From the NCBI GenBank assembly GCA_018816885.1, contig JAHIUS010000009.1:1-38926 (forward strand): 38,926 nucleotides of DNA, in the 5' to 3' direction. The DNA is from Patescibacteria group bacterium. GTDB taxonomy: Bacteria > Patescibacteriota > Gracilibacteria > UBA1369 > UBA12470. Positions 9,314 through 20,162 of the stretch are shown one piece after another. Position numbers and translations under genes: made by a program. The notes under the pieces were generated by a model, which was not told where the DNA came from, did not search any database, and worked only from the letters and a program-made list of their open reading frames with translations. Within the stretch, counting starts at the first letter, position 1; each line of letters begins with the position of its first letter.

Positions 9314-11404
9314 ATGCTAGTCTGTCTCGACATAGAAACAACCGGCCTAAGCCCCGACAAAGACAAAATAATCGAAATCGGAGCCGCTCTCGTAAACCTG
9401 AAAACTCGCAAAATCGAAGATAGATACAAAACCTTCATAAATCCCGGCATTCCCATCCCGCATACAATCACCCATCTCACAGGAATAACAGATGAAAACA
9501 CCGCAAACGCCCCAAAAATCCATGAAATAAAAGAAGAACTTCTGAATTTCGTGAAAGACTATCCGATAATGGGTCACAACATCAATTTTGACCTCGATTT
9601 TCTGGCCGCCAGCAATATAAATGTCCCCTGCGCAAGACTCGATTCAATGGATATCGCCCACATCGCAATCCCAAAAAACGACTCATACAGCCTCGAAATA
9701 ATAGCAGCAAAATTCAACATCCCTGAAACCGGCCAACACCGCGCCCTCAAAGATGCGGAAGTCAATATTGACCTGATGTTCCAACTTTTTGACCTGTATT
9801 TTTCAAAAAACGAATCCCTCATTCCGGAAATTCTGGAAATTCTGGAAAAATCCGAATCACCCTGGGCAAAACACCTGATTCAAGCCTCGAAGAATTTCCG
9901 ACAAACAAAGTTCCCGGAAGATAAGAGGCAACTACCCGCTAAATCCTCAATCCTAAACCCTCAAACAAACACTTTGACGGAAACCTCAAGTTACTCACTC
10001 GAAGACTTAATCCCCGAAAATCCCAATCTTAAGACCATAATCGCAACATCTTACATCCCTGACGAATCTTCCGCCGAAATAATTTTGAACGCAGATCAAT
10101 ATATCAATGATGAGCTTTTTCAAAAACTACTCAAGAAACCTTCCCTTACCCGTGAAGAAACGACTTTTGCCTTAAAACTCCTACCTCTCCCCTCTGCGGC
10201 AGCAAAAACGAACATCACAATCCCAATGGAACTAAAAGAAACATGGTTCCAGTACAACTGCCGCTCTTATCCGAAAGAAATAGAGGAAAAACTGGGAAAA
10301 TTACAAACAATCATCTTAAATCACGGCACACTCGCCAAATTGAGTTTACAAAAACCCGATTTTCTCAAAGAAACACACCTCATTATAGACCAAGTCGACG
10401 AGCTTTTTGAAAACACGCAACAAGCTTTAACCTCAATTTATACCGAAAAAAGGTTCATGCAGAGCTCCCTCCCCGAAGAAATCAAAGACAAACTGCTAAT
10501 GCTCTTCGGATACTTGGGGATAATGGCCGAAAAATACGGAGATTCATTCGGACTGGAAATGACAGATTATCACTTCTCGGTTATCGATTGGCAAAAAATC
10601 GAAGATTTAATAGAAAAAATAGTAAACTTGGACATTCCCGACTCTGAAGAAAAACAGCTCCTTTTATGGCTTTCAAAAGCAATAAAAGACCGCAAAAATA
10701 CAAAAGTAATAATTAGCCTAACCCTGGACAAACTGCCGGTTTTGAAAGTAATCCCTCTTAATATAGATGAAATCCTGGCCGCGAAAACATGGCCGCTCCC
10801 CGAAAAACTCTCGGCAATATCCTCCGCAATAACCTACAAAGGCGAAATTGAACCCGGATCATATTTGAAAAAAACATTAGCCCTCCCTCAAGACTTCAAA
10901 GTGAAAATTTTACAAGAAAAAACCCTTGAAACGGAAACCTATCCCCTCCCGCACCCGAAAGCCGCGAATTTCCCGGAAAAAGCCGACCAAAAACTAAGAG
11001 AATTACTGCCTGCCCTCGAAGGATTGACCTACATATTGGTAGGCTCCGAAAATGCCGCCAAGCAAATCCACCACAAAATAGCCCTCTCCCTGAAAAACGA
11101 TCAAAACTTCCGCGTTCTGGCCCAAAAAGCCTCGGGCGGCATGGGTAAAATCAAAAAAATGTGCTCCGGTAACCCGGATCGAATGGCCGTAATCGGCACC
11201 TACGACTTCTGGAAATACACAAAACCCGACATCGCGAATCTGATAATCTACAAAATCCCGTTCCCTCCCCCATCAAAAACTCCACACAAAGATTGTGAAA
11301 ATCCGTTCAAGGAACATGTGATCCCCTCAACCTCTTTGAAATTGAAGAAAATAGGGCTGACTGCACAGAAAGTCATCAGTTTTGATAACAGATTAAATAT
11401 CTAA
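9314..11404 (+). CDS. DnaQ/PolC-like 3'-5' exonuclease fused to a degenerate DinG-type helicase-like domain
   Basis: N-term DEDDh motifs CLDIETTGLSPDKDKIIEIGA, GHNINFDLDFL, HRALKDAEV. C-term DinG-like colinear segments ILNHGTLAK, LIIDQVDELFEN, IGTYDFWKYTKPD, PFPPPSKTP. Confidence 0.85.
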   Translation: MLVCLDIETTGLSPDKDKIIEIGAALVNLKTRKIEDRYKTFINPGIPIPHTITHLTGITDENTANAPKIHEIKEELLNFVKDYPIMGHNINFDLDFLAASNINVPCARLDSMDIAHIAIPKNDSYSLEIIAAKFNIPETGQHRALKDAEVNIDLMFQLFDLYFSKNESLIPEILEILEKSESPWAKHLIQASKNFRQTKFPEDKRQLPAKSSILNPQTNTLTETSSYSLEDLIPENPNLKTIIATSYIPDESSAEIILNADQYINDELFQKLLKKPSLTREETTFALKLLPLPSAAAKTNITIPMELKETWFQYNCRSYPKEIEEKLGKLQTIILNHGTLAKLSLQKPDFLKETHLIIDQVDELFENTQQALTSIYTEKRFMQSSLPEEIKDKLLMLFGYLGIMAEKYGDSFGLEMTDYHFSVIDWQKIEDLIEKIVNLDIPDSEEKQLLLWLSKAIKDRKNTKVIISLTLDKLPVLKVIPLNIDEILAAKTWPLPEKLSAISSAITYKGEIEPGSYLKKTLALPQDFKVKILQEKTLETETYPLPHPKAANFPEKADQKLRELLPALEGLTYILVGSENAAKQIHHKIALSLKNDQNFRVLAQKASGGMGKIKKMCSGNPDRMAVIGTYDFWKYTKPDIANLIIYKIPFPPPSKTPHKDCENPFKEHVIPSTSLKLKKIGLTAQKVISFDNRLNI

Positions 11405-11451
11405 AAACACAAAAACCGCAAATCGACAACCAAATTTAAAAACTTTAGGTG

Positions 11452-11480
11452 TTGACTTTTTCCCGAGTCATCAATAAAAT
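11452..11480 (+). promoter_or_regulatory. Sigma70-like promoter TTGACT-N17-TAAAAT upstream of the V-ATPase operon
   Basis: -35 TTGACT 11452-11457; -10 TAAAAT 11475-11480; 17-nt spacer. Confidence 0.6.
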
Positions 11481-11507
11481 CTCAAAAGCTCGAAAACACC
11501 ATTGTTT

Positions 11508-11527
11508 AGGCTTTAATTAGCCTTTTT
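11508..11527 (+). terminator. Short hairpin AGGCT-TTAATT-AGCCT + T-run (terminator- or attenuator-like)
   Basis: 5-bp stem followed by T-run, downstream of the predicted promoter. Confidence 0.45.
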
Positions 11528-11569
11528 CTATACCACTCCACCTCTACAACCCTATAATCCTATAATTTA

Positions 11570-11935
11570 ATGGCCAAAGAAGAAAAAAAAGCTTCTGTTT
11601 CCGCAGAAGATACATCTCATAATGACCCTTTAATCGAAATCCAAAAGGAAGAAGAGCAAGTTAATCAGAAGCTTTCAAAAAAAGAGATGGAAAACAGCAA
11701 AAAACTTGAAGATCTATCAGAAGAAGAGACCAAAAAAACAGTACAAGCCGAAGAAGAGGCCAAGCAAAAAGGAAACGCACAAATAAAAGTCGCGAAAGAA
11801 GAAGCTCAGACGGCGCTAAAAGAAAAACTCGAAGCGGCGCAAAGAGAAGTTAAATCGGTAGAAGAAAAAGCGGATAGCTGCTTAAACGAAGCTGTCGATT
11901 TAATCGTAAACTCATTCGAAAAAGCAATCGCATAA
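11570..11935 (+). CDS. V-type ATPase peripheral-stalk subunit (G/H-like) coiled coil
   Basis: Charged coiled coil AEEEAKQKGNAQIKVAKEEAQTALKEKL..; first gene of the V-ATPase cluster. Confidence 0.75.
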   Translation: MAKEEKKASVSAEDTSHNDPLIEIQKEEEQVNQKLSKKEMENSKKLEDLSEEETKKTVQAEEEAKQKGNAQIKVAKEEAQTALKEKLEAAQREVKSVEEKADSCLNEAVDLIVNSFEKAIA

Positions 11936-11959
11936 CAACTACAACTACTCACTACAACT

Positions 11960-13948
11960 ATGTCAGTCGTCCCAATGCAAAAAATCCAGATAATAGGAAT
12001 CAGAGAGCAACTTGATACCGCACTTAAGCTTTTGCAAAAGAAAAAAATCCTCGAAATACACCGATTAAGCGAAGAAATTATCGAAAAAATCTCACCCGCA
12101 CAAAAACACGACCATGACCTCGAACTCAAGCTCGCGAATCTGGACTTCGCCATCAAACTCCTTTCAAACTATGAAAAAAAAGGGCTTTTCCCGGACCCAA
12201 TCATCCTAAAAGCCAAAAACCTGGAGGCAATAGCGGAAACATTCAATTATGAAGAAGTGATTCAACTTTGCCAGGGACACGAAGAGAAGCTGGTGGAAGC
12301 ACGCAACAGATTAACGGCAATCGAGCAAGAAGAAACTACCCTGGTACCCTGGAAAAACCTGGAAATCCATCTCGATACTCCCACAATCACAACTCACACT
12401 AAACTCATACTCGGCGTGGCGAGCAAAATGGAATATGAAGATTTTAAAGCGAAAATCGCCAAACTAAACGCAAAAATAGAGTTCGAAACAATATCGGAAG
12501 ACCCGTCAAAATCTTATTTCTCACTGATCCACCTGCTATCAGACACAGACCAAGTCAATGAAGTTTTAACGGAATTCCGAATCCAAGAAACGGAACTGGA
12601 AACAGCAGAAGGGACTATCAAAAAACACCTGAAAGACATCTCAAAAGAAGCAGCTCAGCTAAAATATGAACTGGAAAAAATCGAAAAAGAACTAACAAGG
12701 CTATCCAAAAACCTAGACAGTCTAAAGATAGTTCATGATTACTATCTTTGGCAGCTTGTCAGAGCGGAAAGCCGAGACTTAACAGGAGAAACGCAATACA
12801 CATTCGTACTAACCGGATGGGCCAAAAAAGAGCAGCTCAAAGATCTCAAAAACGAACTTAAAGAAAAAGTCCCGGGGGTTGCGATAGTGGAAGTACAGCC
12901 TGCTGAAGGCGAAGCCGCCCCCGTCGAACTCAGAAACACCGGGATGATGCATATGTTCGAGACAGTCACCAGAATTTACGGACTACCTCTGCCGACAGAA
13001 ATCGACCCAACCCCCCTGCTCGCAGGATTCTTTATTATATACTTCGGACTTTGCTTGTCGGACTCAGGATACGGATTCTTACTGTTCGCAATATCATTTT
13101 GCGCTCTTAAATTCCTAAAAATCCCAAAAGCCAGCCAGGGATTACTTAAAGTACTGATGTGGGGAGGACTTGTAACATTCGTTGCGGGAATTTTGCTCGG
13201 AGGATACTTCGGATTAACCCCGGAACAAGCACCGGAATTCTTGACCAAAACAATTATAGGAGATGACGGACAAGAAGCTCTCGGATTCAAGGGTCAAATC
13301 ATCAATCCGGTCGGATCGGGAGCAATCATCTTTCTCGGATTCGCATTCGTACTTGGAATCATACAAGTTTTATTCGGAATTGCGGTAGACGGTTTATGGA
13401 AAATTAAAGATAAAAAATATCTTGATGCCGCTCTGGATAGCGGACTTTGGATTCTTTTCCTTCTATCATTACTCTTCTTAGGAGCAACCGGTTCAGTAGA
13501 ACAACTGGCAGCTTACGGAGACCTCTCTAAATACCTCGCACTCGGACTAACAGTCGCACTGATCCTGACACAAGGCCGCAAAAGCAAAAGCATAATCGGA
13601 AAATTCGGACTCGGAGTTCTATCACTATATAACGTGGTCGGATACTTCTCAGACGTTCTGTCTTACTCTCGTATCATGGCTCTCGGACTCGGAACCGGAA
13701 TTATCGCCTTTGCAATGAATACCATCGCCGGCATAGTCACAGACCTGATCCCTTACGTCGGATTCATTTTCGGAATAATCGTAATCATCCTCGGACACAC
13801 CTTAAATATAGCCCTCTCAACTCTCGGAGCATTCATCCACTCTGCTCGTCTCCAATATGTTGAATTTTTTGGAAAATTTATGGAAGGTGGAGGAAGGGAC
13901 TTCAAACCGTTTGAACGTGAATGCAAATACACTCATGTGAAAGAATAA
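11960..13948 (+). CDS. ntpI: V-type ATP synthase subunit I
   Basis: 662 aa; N-terminal coiled coils; C-terminal membrane region with GYGFLLF, DVLSYSRIMALGLGTGIIAFAMN, GHTLNIALSTLGAFIHSARLQYVEFFGKF. Confidence 0.96.
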   Translation: MSVVPMQKIQIIGIREQLDTALKLLQKKKILEIHRLSEEIIEKISPAQKHDHDLELKLANLDFAIKLLSNYEKKGLFPDPIILKAKNLEAIAETFNYEEVIQLCQGHEEKLVEARNRLTAIEQEETTLVPWKNLEIHLDTPTITTHTKLILGVASKMEYEDFKAKIAKLNAKIEFETISEDPSKSYFSLIHLLSDTDQVNEVLTEFRIQETELETAEGTIKKHLKDISKEAAQLKYELEKIEKELTRLSKNLDSLKIVHDYYLWQLVRAESRDLTGETQYTFVLTGWAKKEQLKDLKNELKEKVPGVAIVEVQPAEGEAAPVELRNTGMMHMFETVTRIYGLPLPTEIDPTPLLAGFFIIYFGLCLSDSGYGFLLFAISFCALKFLKIPKASQGLLKVLMWGGLVTFVAGILLGGYFGLTPEQAPEFLTKTIIGDDGQEALGFKGQIINPVGSGAIIFLGFAFVLGIIQVLFGIAVDGLWKIKDKKYLDAALDSGLWILFLLSLLFLGATGSVEQLAAYGDLSKYLALGLTVALILTQGRKSKSIIGKFGLGVLSLYNVVGYFSDVLSYSRIMALGLGTGIIAFAMNTIAGIVTDLIPYVGFIFGIIVIILGHTLNIALSTLGAFIHSARLQYVEFFGKFMEGGGRDFKPFERECKYTHVKE

Positions 13949-13950
13949 TA

Positions 13951-14519
<569 letters not shown>

Positions 14520-14532
14520 TTTTTGATTTTAT

Positions 14533-14560
14533 CTCCGGAAAAGCGAGAATTTTTCCGGAG
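14533..14560 (+). promoter_or_regulatory. 10-bp perfect intercistronic hairpin CTCCGGAAAA-gcgagaat-TTTTCCGGAG after ntpK
   Basis: Perfect inverted repeat. Confidence 0.85.
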
Positions 14561-14562
14561 TT

Positions 14563-14590
14563 GCAACTTAAAAACTAACAACTTACAACT
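14563..14590 (+). repeat. Heptads GCAACTT AAAAACT AACAACT TACAACT immediately before ATG
   Basis: Four phased 7-mers abutting ATG at 14591. Confidence 0.8.
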
Positions 14591-15142
14591 ATGCTGCAAG
14601 ATTTGATTGAAGAAATTCAAAAAATCGGCGACAAAAAACTCAAAGAGCTGGAAAAACTTCACGAAGAAGAGGCTGTGAAGCTAAAAGAAAAATATGCACA
14701 ACAGCGCAAAGAAGCGGTTAGTAATATCGAAAAACGCGCAACTGAAGCTTCAAAACAGGTTGAAACAAGAACTGAAATGCTCGCGAACACAGAACGCCGA
14801 AAACAAATACTCTCAAAAAAGAGAGAACTAATCGAATCGACTTTCGCCTCAGCGCTGGAAACCCTGGCAAACTCCCCAAACTACGGGAAATACCTGAAAA
14901 CTCTTTTAAGCAAAATTTCAGAAAGCGTCTCCGAGGGGGAAGTAGTTTACGCAAAAGGCAAAAAAGCTGAAACGCAGGAAGCTTTAACGGGAACAAATTA
15001 TAAACTCACGGAAGAAGGCAACTTCAAAGGAGGCCTGATCATAAGAGTCGAAAAAATAGAATACGACCTAACATTCGACTGCCTGATAGGAAGACAGCTC
15101 CGCGACGAGCTCGAAACAAAAATCGCACATATTTTATTTTAA
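14591..15142 (+). CDS. ntpE: V-type ATPase subunit E
   Basis: 183 aa coiled-coil N-term; operon position between K and C. Confidence 0.85.
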   Translation: MLQDLIEEIQKIGDKKLKELEKLHEEEAVKLKEKYAQQRKEAVSNIEKRATEASKQVETRTEMLANTERRKQILSKKRELIESTFASALETLANSPNYGKYLKTLLSKISESVSEGEVVYAKGKKAETQEALTGTNYKLTEEGNFKGGLIIRVEKIEYDLTFDCLIGRQLRDELETKIAHILF

Positions 15143-15168
15143 GAAGCAAATAATTAGCCATTAGCCAC

Positions 15169-16203
15169 ATGCCAAACATAGACGAATTCACATACGCGGC
15201 AACAAGAATCCAAGTTCTAAGGAATCAACTCCTGAATGAAACCGACTTGGAAAGAATGCTTGGTGCAAAAGATGCAAAAGAGGCTTACAGAATTCTCAAC
15301 GAAACCGATTATTCAACCCACATCGGCGAAATCGAAAAAGTTGAAGATTTCCAAGAAGTAATCGATGCCGGACTATCCGATACGAGAGACCTCCTATGCA
15401 ACATCACCCCTGAAAGATGGATCCTCAACATGGCTTGGTACGAATACGATGCGCACAATTGCAAAACTTACCTAAAAGCCAAGTTGACGGGTAAAACTCG
15501 TGAAGATGTGGAGCACCTCATAATTCCTTGGGGCAAAATCAAACCATCGGTTCTTGCGGAATATATTTTTGATAACGAAATCATCCAGCTTCGAATGAAA
15601 GATGACGAAAAACCTCGCCTGGAAAGAGCTGTTCGCCGCGCAAAAGAACTCTATGAAGAAACCGGAGAGCTAATGCTCGTCGACCTCCACATCGACAGAG
15701 CTTTCTTGAAAATCCGCCAGAAAATCTCTATCGAAATAAAATCGGAGTTTTTGATAAATTTCTTCGAAGCAAAAACCGACCTATTCAACTTGAGTGCGTT
15801 TTTCAGGATAAAAGCACTCGGACTGGGAGACGATATTCTAAAAAGAACTCTAACTGTCGGCGGATCAATAAGGAACGATAAATATCAAGACAACTTCAAG
15901 GAAGATTTTGACGCTCTCGTAGAAATTTTCAGATTCACGCCTTACGACAAGGCTGTCGAAAAAGGAATCGAAGAATACAAAAAATCAAAATCATGGAAAG
16001 CCCTGGACTTGGAACTAACGAACCACTTAATCGGGCTGATACAAGACTCGAGATTCCTGCCGTACGGAATCGAACCGATTCTAATGTACTGGTGGCAAAA
16101 AGAACTAAACGCAAAAATAATCAGAATGATAATGATCGGCAAATTAAACGGAATGGATCAAGATGAAATCCGCGGCAATCTGCCAAAGTTTTATAACCCA
16201 TAA
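15169..16203 (+). CDS. ntpC: V-type ATPase subunit C (d-like)
   Basis: 344 aa; TYAATRIQVLRNQLLNETDLERMLGAKDAKEAYRIL..; operon position. Confidence 0.9.
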   Translation: MPNIDEFTYAATRIQVLRNQLLNETDLERMLGAKDAKEAYRILNETDYSTHIGEIEKVEDFQEVIDAGLSDTRDLLCNITPERWILNMAWYEYDAHNCKTYLKAKLTGKTREDVEHLIIPWGKIKPSVLAEYIFDNEIIQLRMKDDEKPRLERAVRRAKELYEETGELMLVDLHIDRAFLKIRQKISIEIKSEFLINFFEAKTDLFNLSAFFRIKALGLGDDILKRTLTVGGSIRNDKYQDNFKEDFDALVEIFRFTPYDKAVEKGIEEYKKSKSWKALDLELTNHLIGLIQDSRFLPYGIEPILMYWWQKELNAKIIRMIMIGKLNGMDQDEIRGNLPKFYNP

Positions 16204-16213
16204 AAATCAACCC

Positions 16214-16300
16214 GTTTCGCCGGACCTGCGCACTCTGTGGCCGGGAGGCAAAACACCATCCACTGTTTACTGTTATCTACTCACTACTCACTAAATAAAA
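16214..16300 (+). repeat. Hairpin GTTTCGCC..CCGG..CCGG..GGCAAAAC, ACCA, then heptads CACTGTT TACTGTT ATCTACT CACTACT CACTAAA
   Basis: Inverted repeat and 7-nt periodicity. Confidence 0.85.
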
Positions 16301-16648
16301 ATGGACTTCAAAATAGCAATCCTCGGCCCAAAAGACACAATCCTCGGCTTCAAAGCCGTCGGACTGGAAGCACACTCCGCTTTAAATAAAGAACAAGTGG
16401 TGGAAAAACTGTACGAACTAAAAAAAACCAAGCAAGAAAACTCGGACAAACCAAAATACGCAATCATATTCGTAGTAGAGGACCTCGCAATGCAAATCCC
16501 TGAAGCGGACTTAAAAAAGCTTTCCTCTACAACAATGCCGGCAATAATCCCGATCCCCGGACCGAAAGGCACAACCGGATTCGGACTCCAAAGAATAAGT
16601 AAAATCGTCGAACAAGCAGTCGGATCAGACATACTGGGAGACAAATAA
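16301..16648 (+). CDS. ntpG: V-type ATPase subunit F
   Basis: 115 aa; IAILGPKDTILGFKAVGLEA..., IIPIPGPKGTTGFGLQRISKIVEQAVGSDIL. Confidence 0.93.
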   Translation: MDFKIAILGPKDTILGFKAVGLEAHSALNKEQVVEKLYELKKTKQENSDKPKYAIIFVVEDLAMQIPEADLKKLSSTTMPAIIPIPGPKGTTGFGLQRISKIVEQAVGSDILGDK

Positions 16649-16690
16649 CAGCCCAATGCCCTCTGCCCCCACTAACAACTACAAATAGAC

Positions 16691-16779
16691 GTTTCGCACC
16701 AGCGAAACACCACCCACTGGGTACTTGGCACTCATTACTGGGTACTAAACTAACAACTATCAACTAATAACTTACAACT
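16691..16779 (+). repeat. Hairpin GTTTCGC-ACCA-GCGAAAC, ACCACC, then nine phased heptads CACTGGG TACTTGG CACTCAT TACTGGG TACTAAA CTAACAA CTATCAA CTAATAA CTTACAA CT-ATG
   Basis: Direct reading, exact 7-nt phase from 16715 to 16777. Confidence 0.95.
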
Positions 16780-18537
16780 ATGCAAAAAGGAACAATCGTA
16801 AAAGTCGCAGGATCTCTCGTAGTAGCCAAAGGACTCCCTGAAGCCAAAATGTACGAAGTTATGCGCGTCTCCGAAGAAGGTCTTATCGGAGAAGTAATCG
16901 AAATCAAAGGGGACAGAGTCTCTATTCAGGTTTACGAAGAAACTTCCGGCATCGGACCCGGCGAACCTGTTTTCCAAACGGGAACGACCATGTCGGTTGA
17001 CCTCGGCCCGGGACTTCTCGAGTCAATTTACGACGGAATACAAAGACCTCTCGCTCTTATAGAAAAAGAAGTGGGATCTTTCATCAACCGTGGAATCGAA
17101 GTGCCGGCTCTCGATCGAAAGAAGAAATGGAACTTCGAACCAACCGTCAATAAGGATGATAATGTAATCGCCGGTGATGTTCTCGGCGAAGTTCAGGAAA
17201 CCAACCTGATCCGCCACAAAATAATGGTACCACCAAACATCAAAGGCGGGAAAATCCTGGAAATAAAAAGCGGAGAACACACAATAGAAGAACCTATAGC
17301 GATACTGGAAAATGACAAAGGAGAAAAAGTAGAAATACCAATGATGCAGAAATGGTCAATCCGTAAACCACGACCTGTAAAAACCAAGAAAACTCCAAGT
17401 GTACCACTAATAAGCGGTACAAGAGTTCTGGATATGATGTTCCCTATCATGAAAGGTGGAGCGGGATGTATTCCCGGACCTTTCGGGGCGGGAAAAACCG
17501 TCACACAGCAAACACTCGCAAAATACTGTGACGCGGAAATCATCGTTTATATCGGTTGCGGAGAACGTGGTAACGAAATGACAGAAGTACTGCAAGAATT
17601 CCCTCACTTGGAAGATCCGAACACGGGAGAACCTCTTATGAAAAGAACAATTCTTATCGCAAACACATCAAACATGCCGGTAGCGGCTCGCGAAGCCTCT
17701 ATCTACACAGGTATCACAATCGCGGAATATTACCGTGATATGGGATATAATGTAGCTCTCATGGCCGACTCAACCTCAAGATGGGCGGAAGCTCTTCGCG
17801 AGATGTCGGGGCGTCTTGAAGAGATGCCGGGAGAGGAAGGTTATCCGGCTTACTTGGGATCAAGAACTGCGGAATTTTACGAAAGAGCCGGTATCGTAAG
17901 TTGTCTCGGATCAGAATACAGAACAGGTTCACTTACAGCCATTGGAGCCGTATCACCTCCGGGAGGAGATCTTTCCGAACCTGTCACTCAGAACACTCTT
18001 CGTGTAACCAAGGTTTTCTGGGGATTGGACGCAAAACTTGCCTACAGGCGACACTTTCCGGCTATCAACTGGCTTTCAAGCTACACGCTTTATCTTGATA
18101 ATATGGAAAGTTACGTCAAAAAAGAAGTTGCCGAGGACTATATGGATGTTAGAGGAAAAGCTATGGGTATCCTCCAAGAGGAATCTAAGCTTGAAGAAAT
18201 CGTTCGTCTTGTAGGTATGGATGCGCTTTCGGCAAAAGAAAGATTAACTCTTGAAACAGCTAAATCTATCCGTGAAGACTTCCTTTTCCAAAACGCTTTT
18301 GACGATATGGATGCTTACACCTCACTGAAAAAACAATACTGGATGCTTAAAACAATTCTTACCATGTACGACGAGGCAATGCCTCTAACAAGCTCGGAAG
18401 AGTTCGAAATCGAAAAACTACTCGAACTGCCTGTCCTTCAAGAAGTCGCCAAATGTAAAGAGCTCGACCCCGACAAACTGGAAAAATACCAAGAACTAAT
18501 CGACAAAGTCAAAAAAGCAATCGGACAGCTGGCCTAA
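16780..18537 (+). CDS. ntpA: V-type ATPase catalytic subunit A
   Basis: Walker [42 protein letters not shown]. Confidence 0.98.
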   Translation: MQKGTIVKVAGSLVVAKGLPEAKMYEVMRVSEEGLIGEVIEIKGDRVSIQVYEETSGIGPGEPVFQTGTTMSVDLGPGLLESIYDGIQRPLALIEKEVGSFINRGIEVPALDRKKKWNFEPTVNKDDNVIAGDVLGEVQETNLIRHKIMVPPNIKGGKILEIKSGEHTIEEPIAILENDKGEKVEIPMMQKWSIRKPRPVKTKKTPSVPLISGTRVLDMMFPIMKGGAGCIPGPFGAGKTVTQQTLAKYCDAEIIVYIGCGERGNEMTEVLQEFPHLEDPNTGEPLMKRTILIANTSNMPVAAREASIYTGITIAEYYRDMGYNVALMADSTSRWAEALREMSGRLEEMPGEEGYPAYLGSRTAEFYERAGIVSCLGSEYRTGSLTAIGAVSPPGGDLSEPVTQNTLRVTKVFWGLDAKLAYRRHFPAINWLSSYTLYLDNMESYVKKEVAEDYMDVRGKAMGILQEESKLEEIVRLVGMDALSAKERLTLETAKSIREDFLFQNAFDDMDAYTSLKKQYWMLKTILTMYDEAMPLTSSEEFEIEKLLELPVLQEVAKCKELDPDKLEKYQELIDKVKKAIGQLA

Positions 18538-18539
18538 CA

Positions 18540-18616
18540 GTCCCGCCAAGGCGGGACAGTAGCCGCATGCCCTCTGCCCAATGCCCCCCACAACTATCAA
18601 CTAATAACTTATAACT
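18540..18616 (+). repeat. Hairpin GTCCCGCC-AA-GGCGGGAC and heptads CATGCCC TCTGCCC AATGCCC CCCACAA CTATCAA CTAATAA CTTATAA CT-ATG
   Basis: Perfect inverted repeat and phased 7-mers 18566-18614. Confidence 0.92.
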
Positions 18617-20026
18617 ATGCAAAAGGAATACAAAACAATAACTTCGATCGCAGGTCCTCTCATCATGGTAGAAGATGTCGAAGGTATCAAATTCGAGGAA
18701 TTATGTGAAATCACACTGCCTTCAGGAGAAACCAGACTCGGAAAAGTTCTGGAGGCTCATGAAGGGATGGCGCTTGTCCAGATGTTCGAAAACAATCAAG
18801 GCGTTGGAACAGAAGGATCAAAAGCACGATTCCTTGGCAAAACTCTTGAACTTCCGGTATCGGAAGATATGCTCGGGCGTGTTTTCGACGGCCGAGGAAA
18901 CCCGATCGACGGAGGAGGCGCAATTATTCCGGAGAAAAAAGTCGACATCAACGGAGCACCTTTGAATCCATATTCAAGAGACTTCCCTAACGACTTTATT
19001 CAGACGGGAATTTCAACAATCGATTGCCTAAACACACTCGTTCGCGGACAAAAACTCCCCGTTTTCTCAGGAGCAGGTCTGCCGCATGCCCAAATCGCCG
19101 CCCAAATCGCAAGACAAGCAAAAGTAAGAAGTGATGAGGGAGGATCAACTGAATTCGCTGTGGTTTTCGCAGCGATGGGTGTCACATTTGAAGAAGCCGA
19201 ATATTTTACAAACGAATTTAGAAAAACGGGCGCAATCGAGAGAGCGACTCTGTTTATCAACACAGCTGATAATCCGGTGGTAGAGCGTATTGCAACTCCG
19301 AGAATGGCACTTACCGCCGCCGAATACCTGGCCTATGAAAAGGGAATGCATGTACTTGTAATCCTTACAGACCTCACAAACTATTGTGAAGCGCTTCGTG
19401 AAGTTTCCGCAGCGCGTAAAGAAGTTCCGGGGCGACGTGGTTATCCGGGTTATCTTTACACCGATCTGGCGACTTTGTACGAACGAGCCGGTCGAATTAA
19501 AGGCAAAAAAGGTTCAATCACTCAAATCCCGATCTTGACTATGCCTGAAGACGATATCACTCACCCGATCCCTGACCTTACAGGTTATATTACAGAAGGA
19601 CAGCTCGTACTTTCGCGTGATCACCACAGAAAAGGTATCTACCCTTGTATCAACGTTCTCCCTTCCCTATCGCGTCTTGCCCCTACAGCGAGAAAAATCA
19701 CTCGTGAAGACCATGAAGGTGTGTTCGCGCAACTTTACGCCGCTTATGCGCGTGGAATCGAGGTTCGCGACCTTGCCGTTATCCTTGGTGAAGCAGCTTT
19801 GGGAGAAGCCGACAAGAAATTCTTGGAATTCGCAAATGGTTTTGAAGAAAAATTCATCACTCAAGGTGAATATGAAGACCGCAGCATCGAAGACACTCTG
19901 AATATCGGTTGGGACCTTATGAGAGTTTTGCCAAGAAACGAACTCAAGCGTGTAAAAGAAGAGCACATCGCCAAATACATGGACGGCAAAGCCGACCCCG
20001 AACCGGAAGACTCAGAAGAAGAATAG
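18617..20026 (+). CDS. ntpB: V-type ATPase regulatory subunit B
   Basis: 469 aa; [42 protein letters not shown]. Confidence 0.98.
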   Translation: MQKEYKTITSIAGPLIMVEDVEGIKFEELCEITLPSGETRLGKVLEAHEGMALVQMFENNQGVGTEGSKARFLGKTLELPVSEDMLGRVFDGRGNPIDGGGAIIPEKKVDINGAPLNPYSRDFPNDFIQTGISTIDCLNTLVRGQKLPVFSGAGLPHAQIAAQIARQAKVRSDEGGSTEFAVVFAAMGVTFEEAEYFTNEFRKTGAIERATLFINTADNPVVERIATPRMALTAAEYLAYEKGMHVLVILTDLTNYCEALREVSAARKEVPGRRGYPGYLYTDLATLYERAGRIKGKKGSITQIPILTMPEDDITHPIPDLTGYITEGQLVLSRDHHRKGIYPCINVLPSLSRLAPTARKITREDHEGVFAQLYAAYARGIEVRDLAVILGEAALGEADKKFLEFANGFEEKFITQGEYEDRSIEDTLNIGWDLMRVLPRNELKRVKEEHIAKYMDGKADPEPEDSEEE

Positions 20027-20028
20027 CA

Positions 20029-20162
20029 CCCCGCCAAGGCGGGGCGCTACCGAGGGCCAACGGCCCGCATGCCCAATACCCCATGCACAACAAATCAAAC
20101 CGTTTCCCGCAGGGAAACACCACCTACTGTTAACTGTTATCTACTCACTATTCACTACCTAA
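20029..20162 (+). repeat. Hairpin CCCCGCC-AA-GGCGGGG, heptads CATGCCC AATACCC CATGCAC AACAAAT CAAACCG, hairpin GTTTCCC-GCA-GGGAAAC (20102-20118), ACCACC, heptads TACTGTT AACTGTT ATCTACT CACTATT CACTACC TAA-ATG
   Basis: Inverted repeats and phased 7-mers. Confidence 0.92.
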
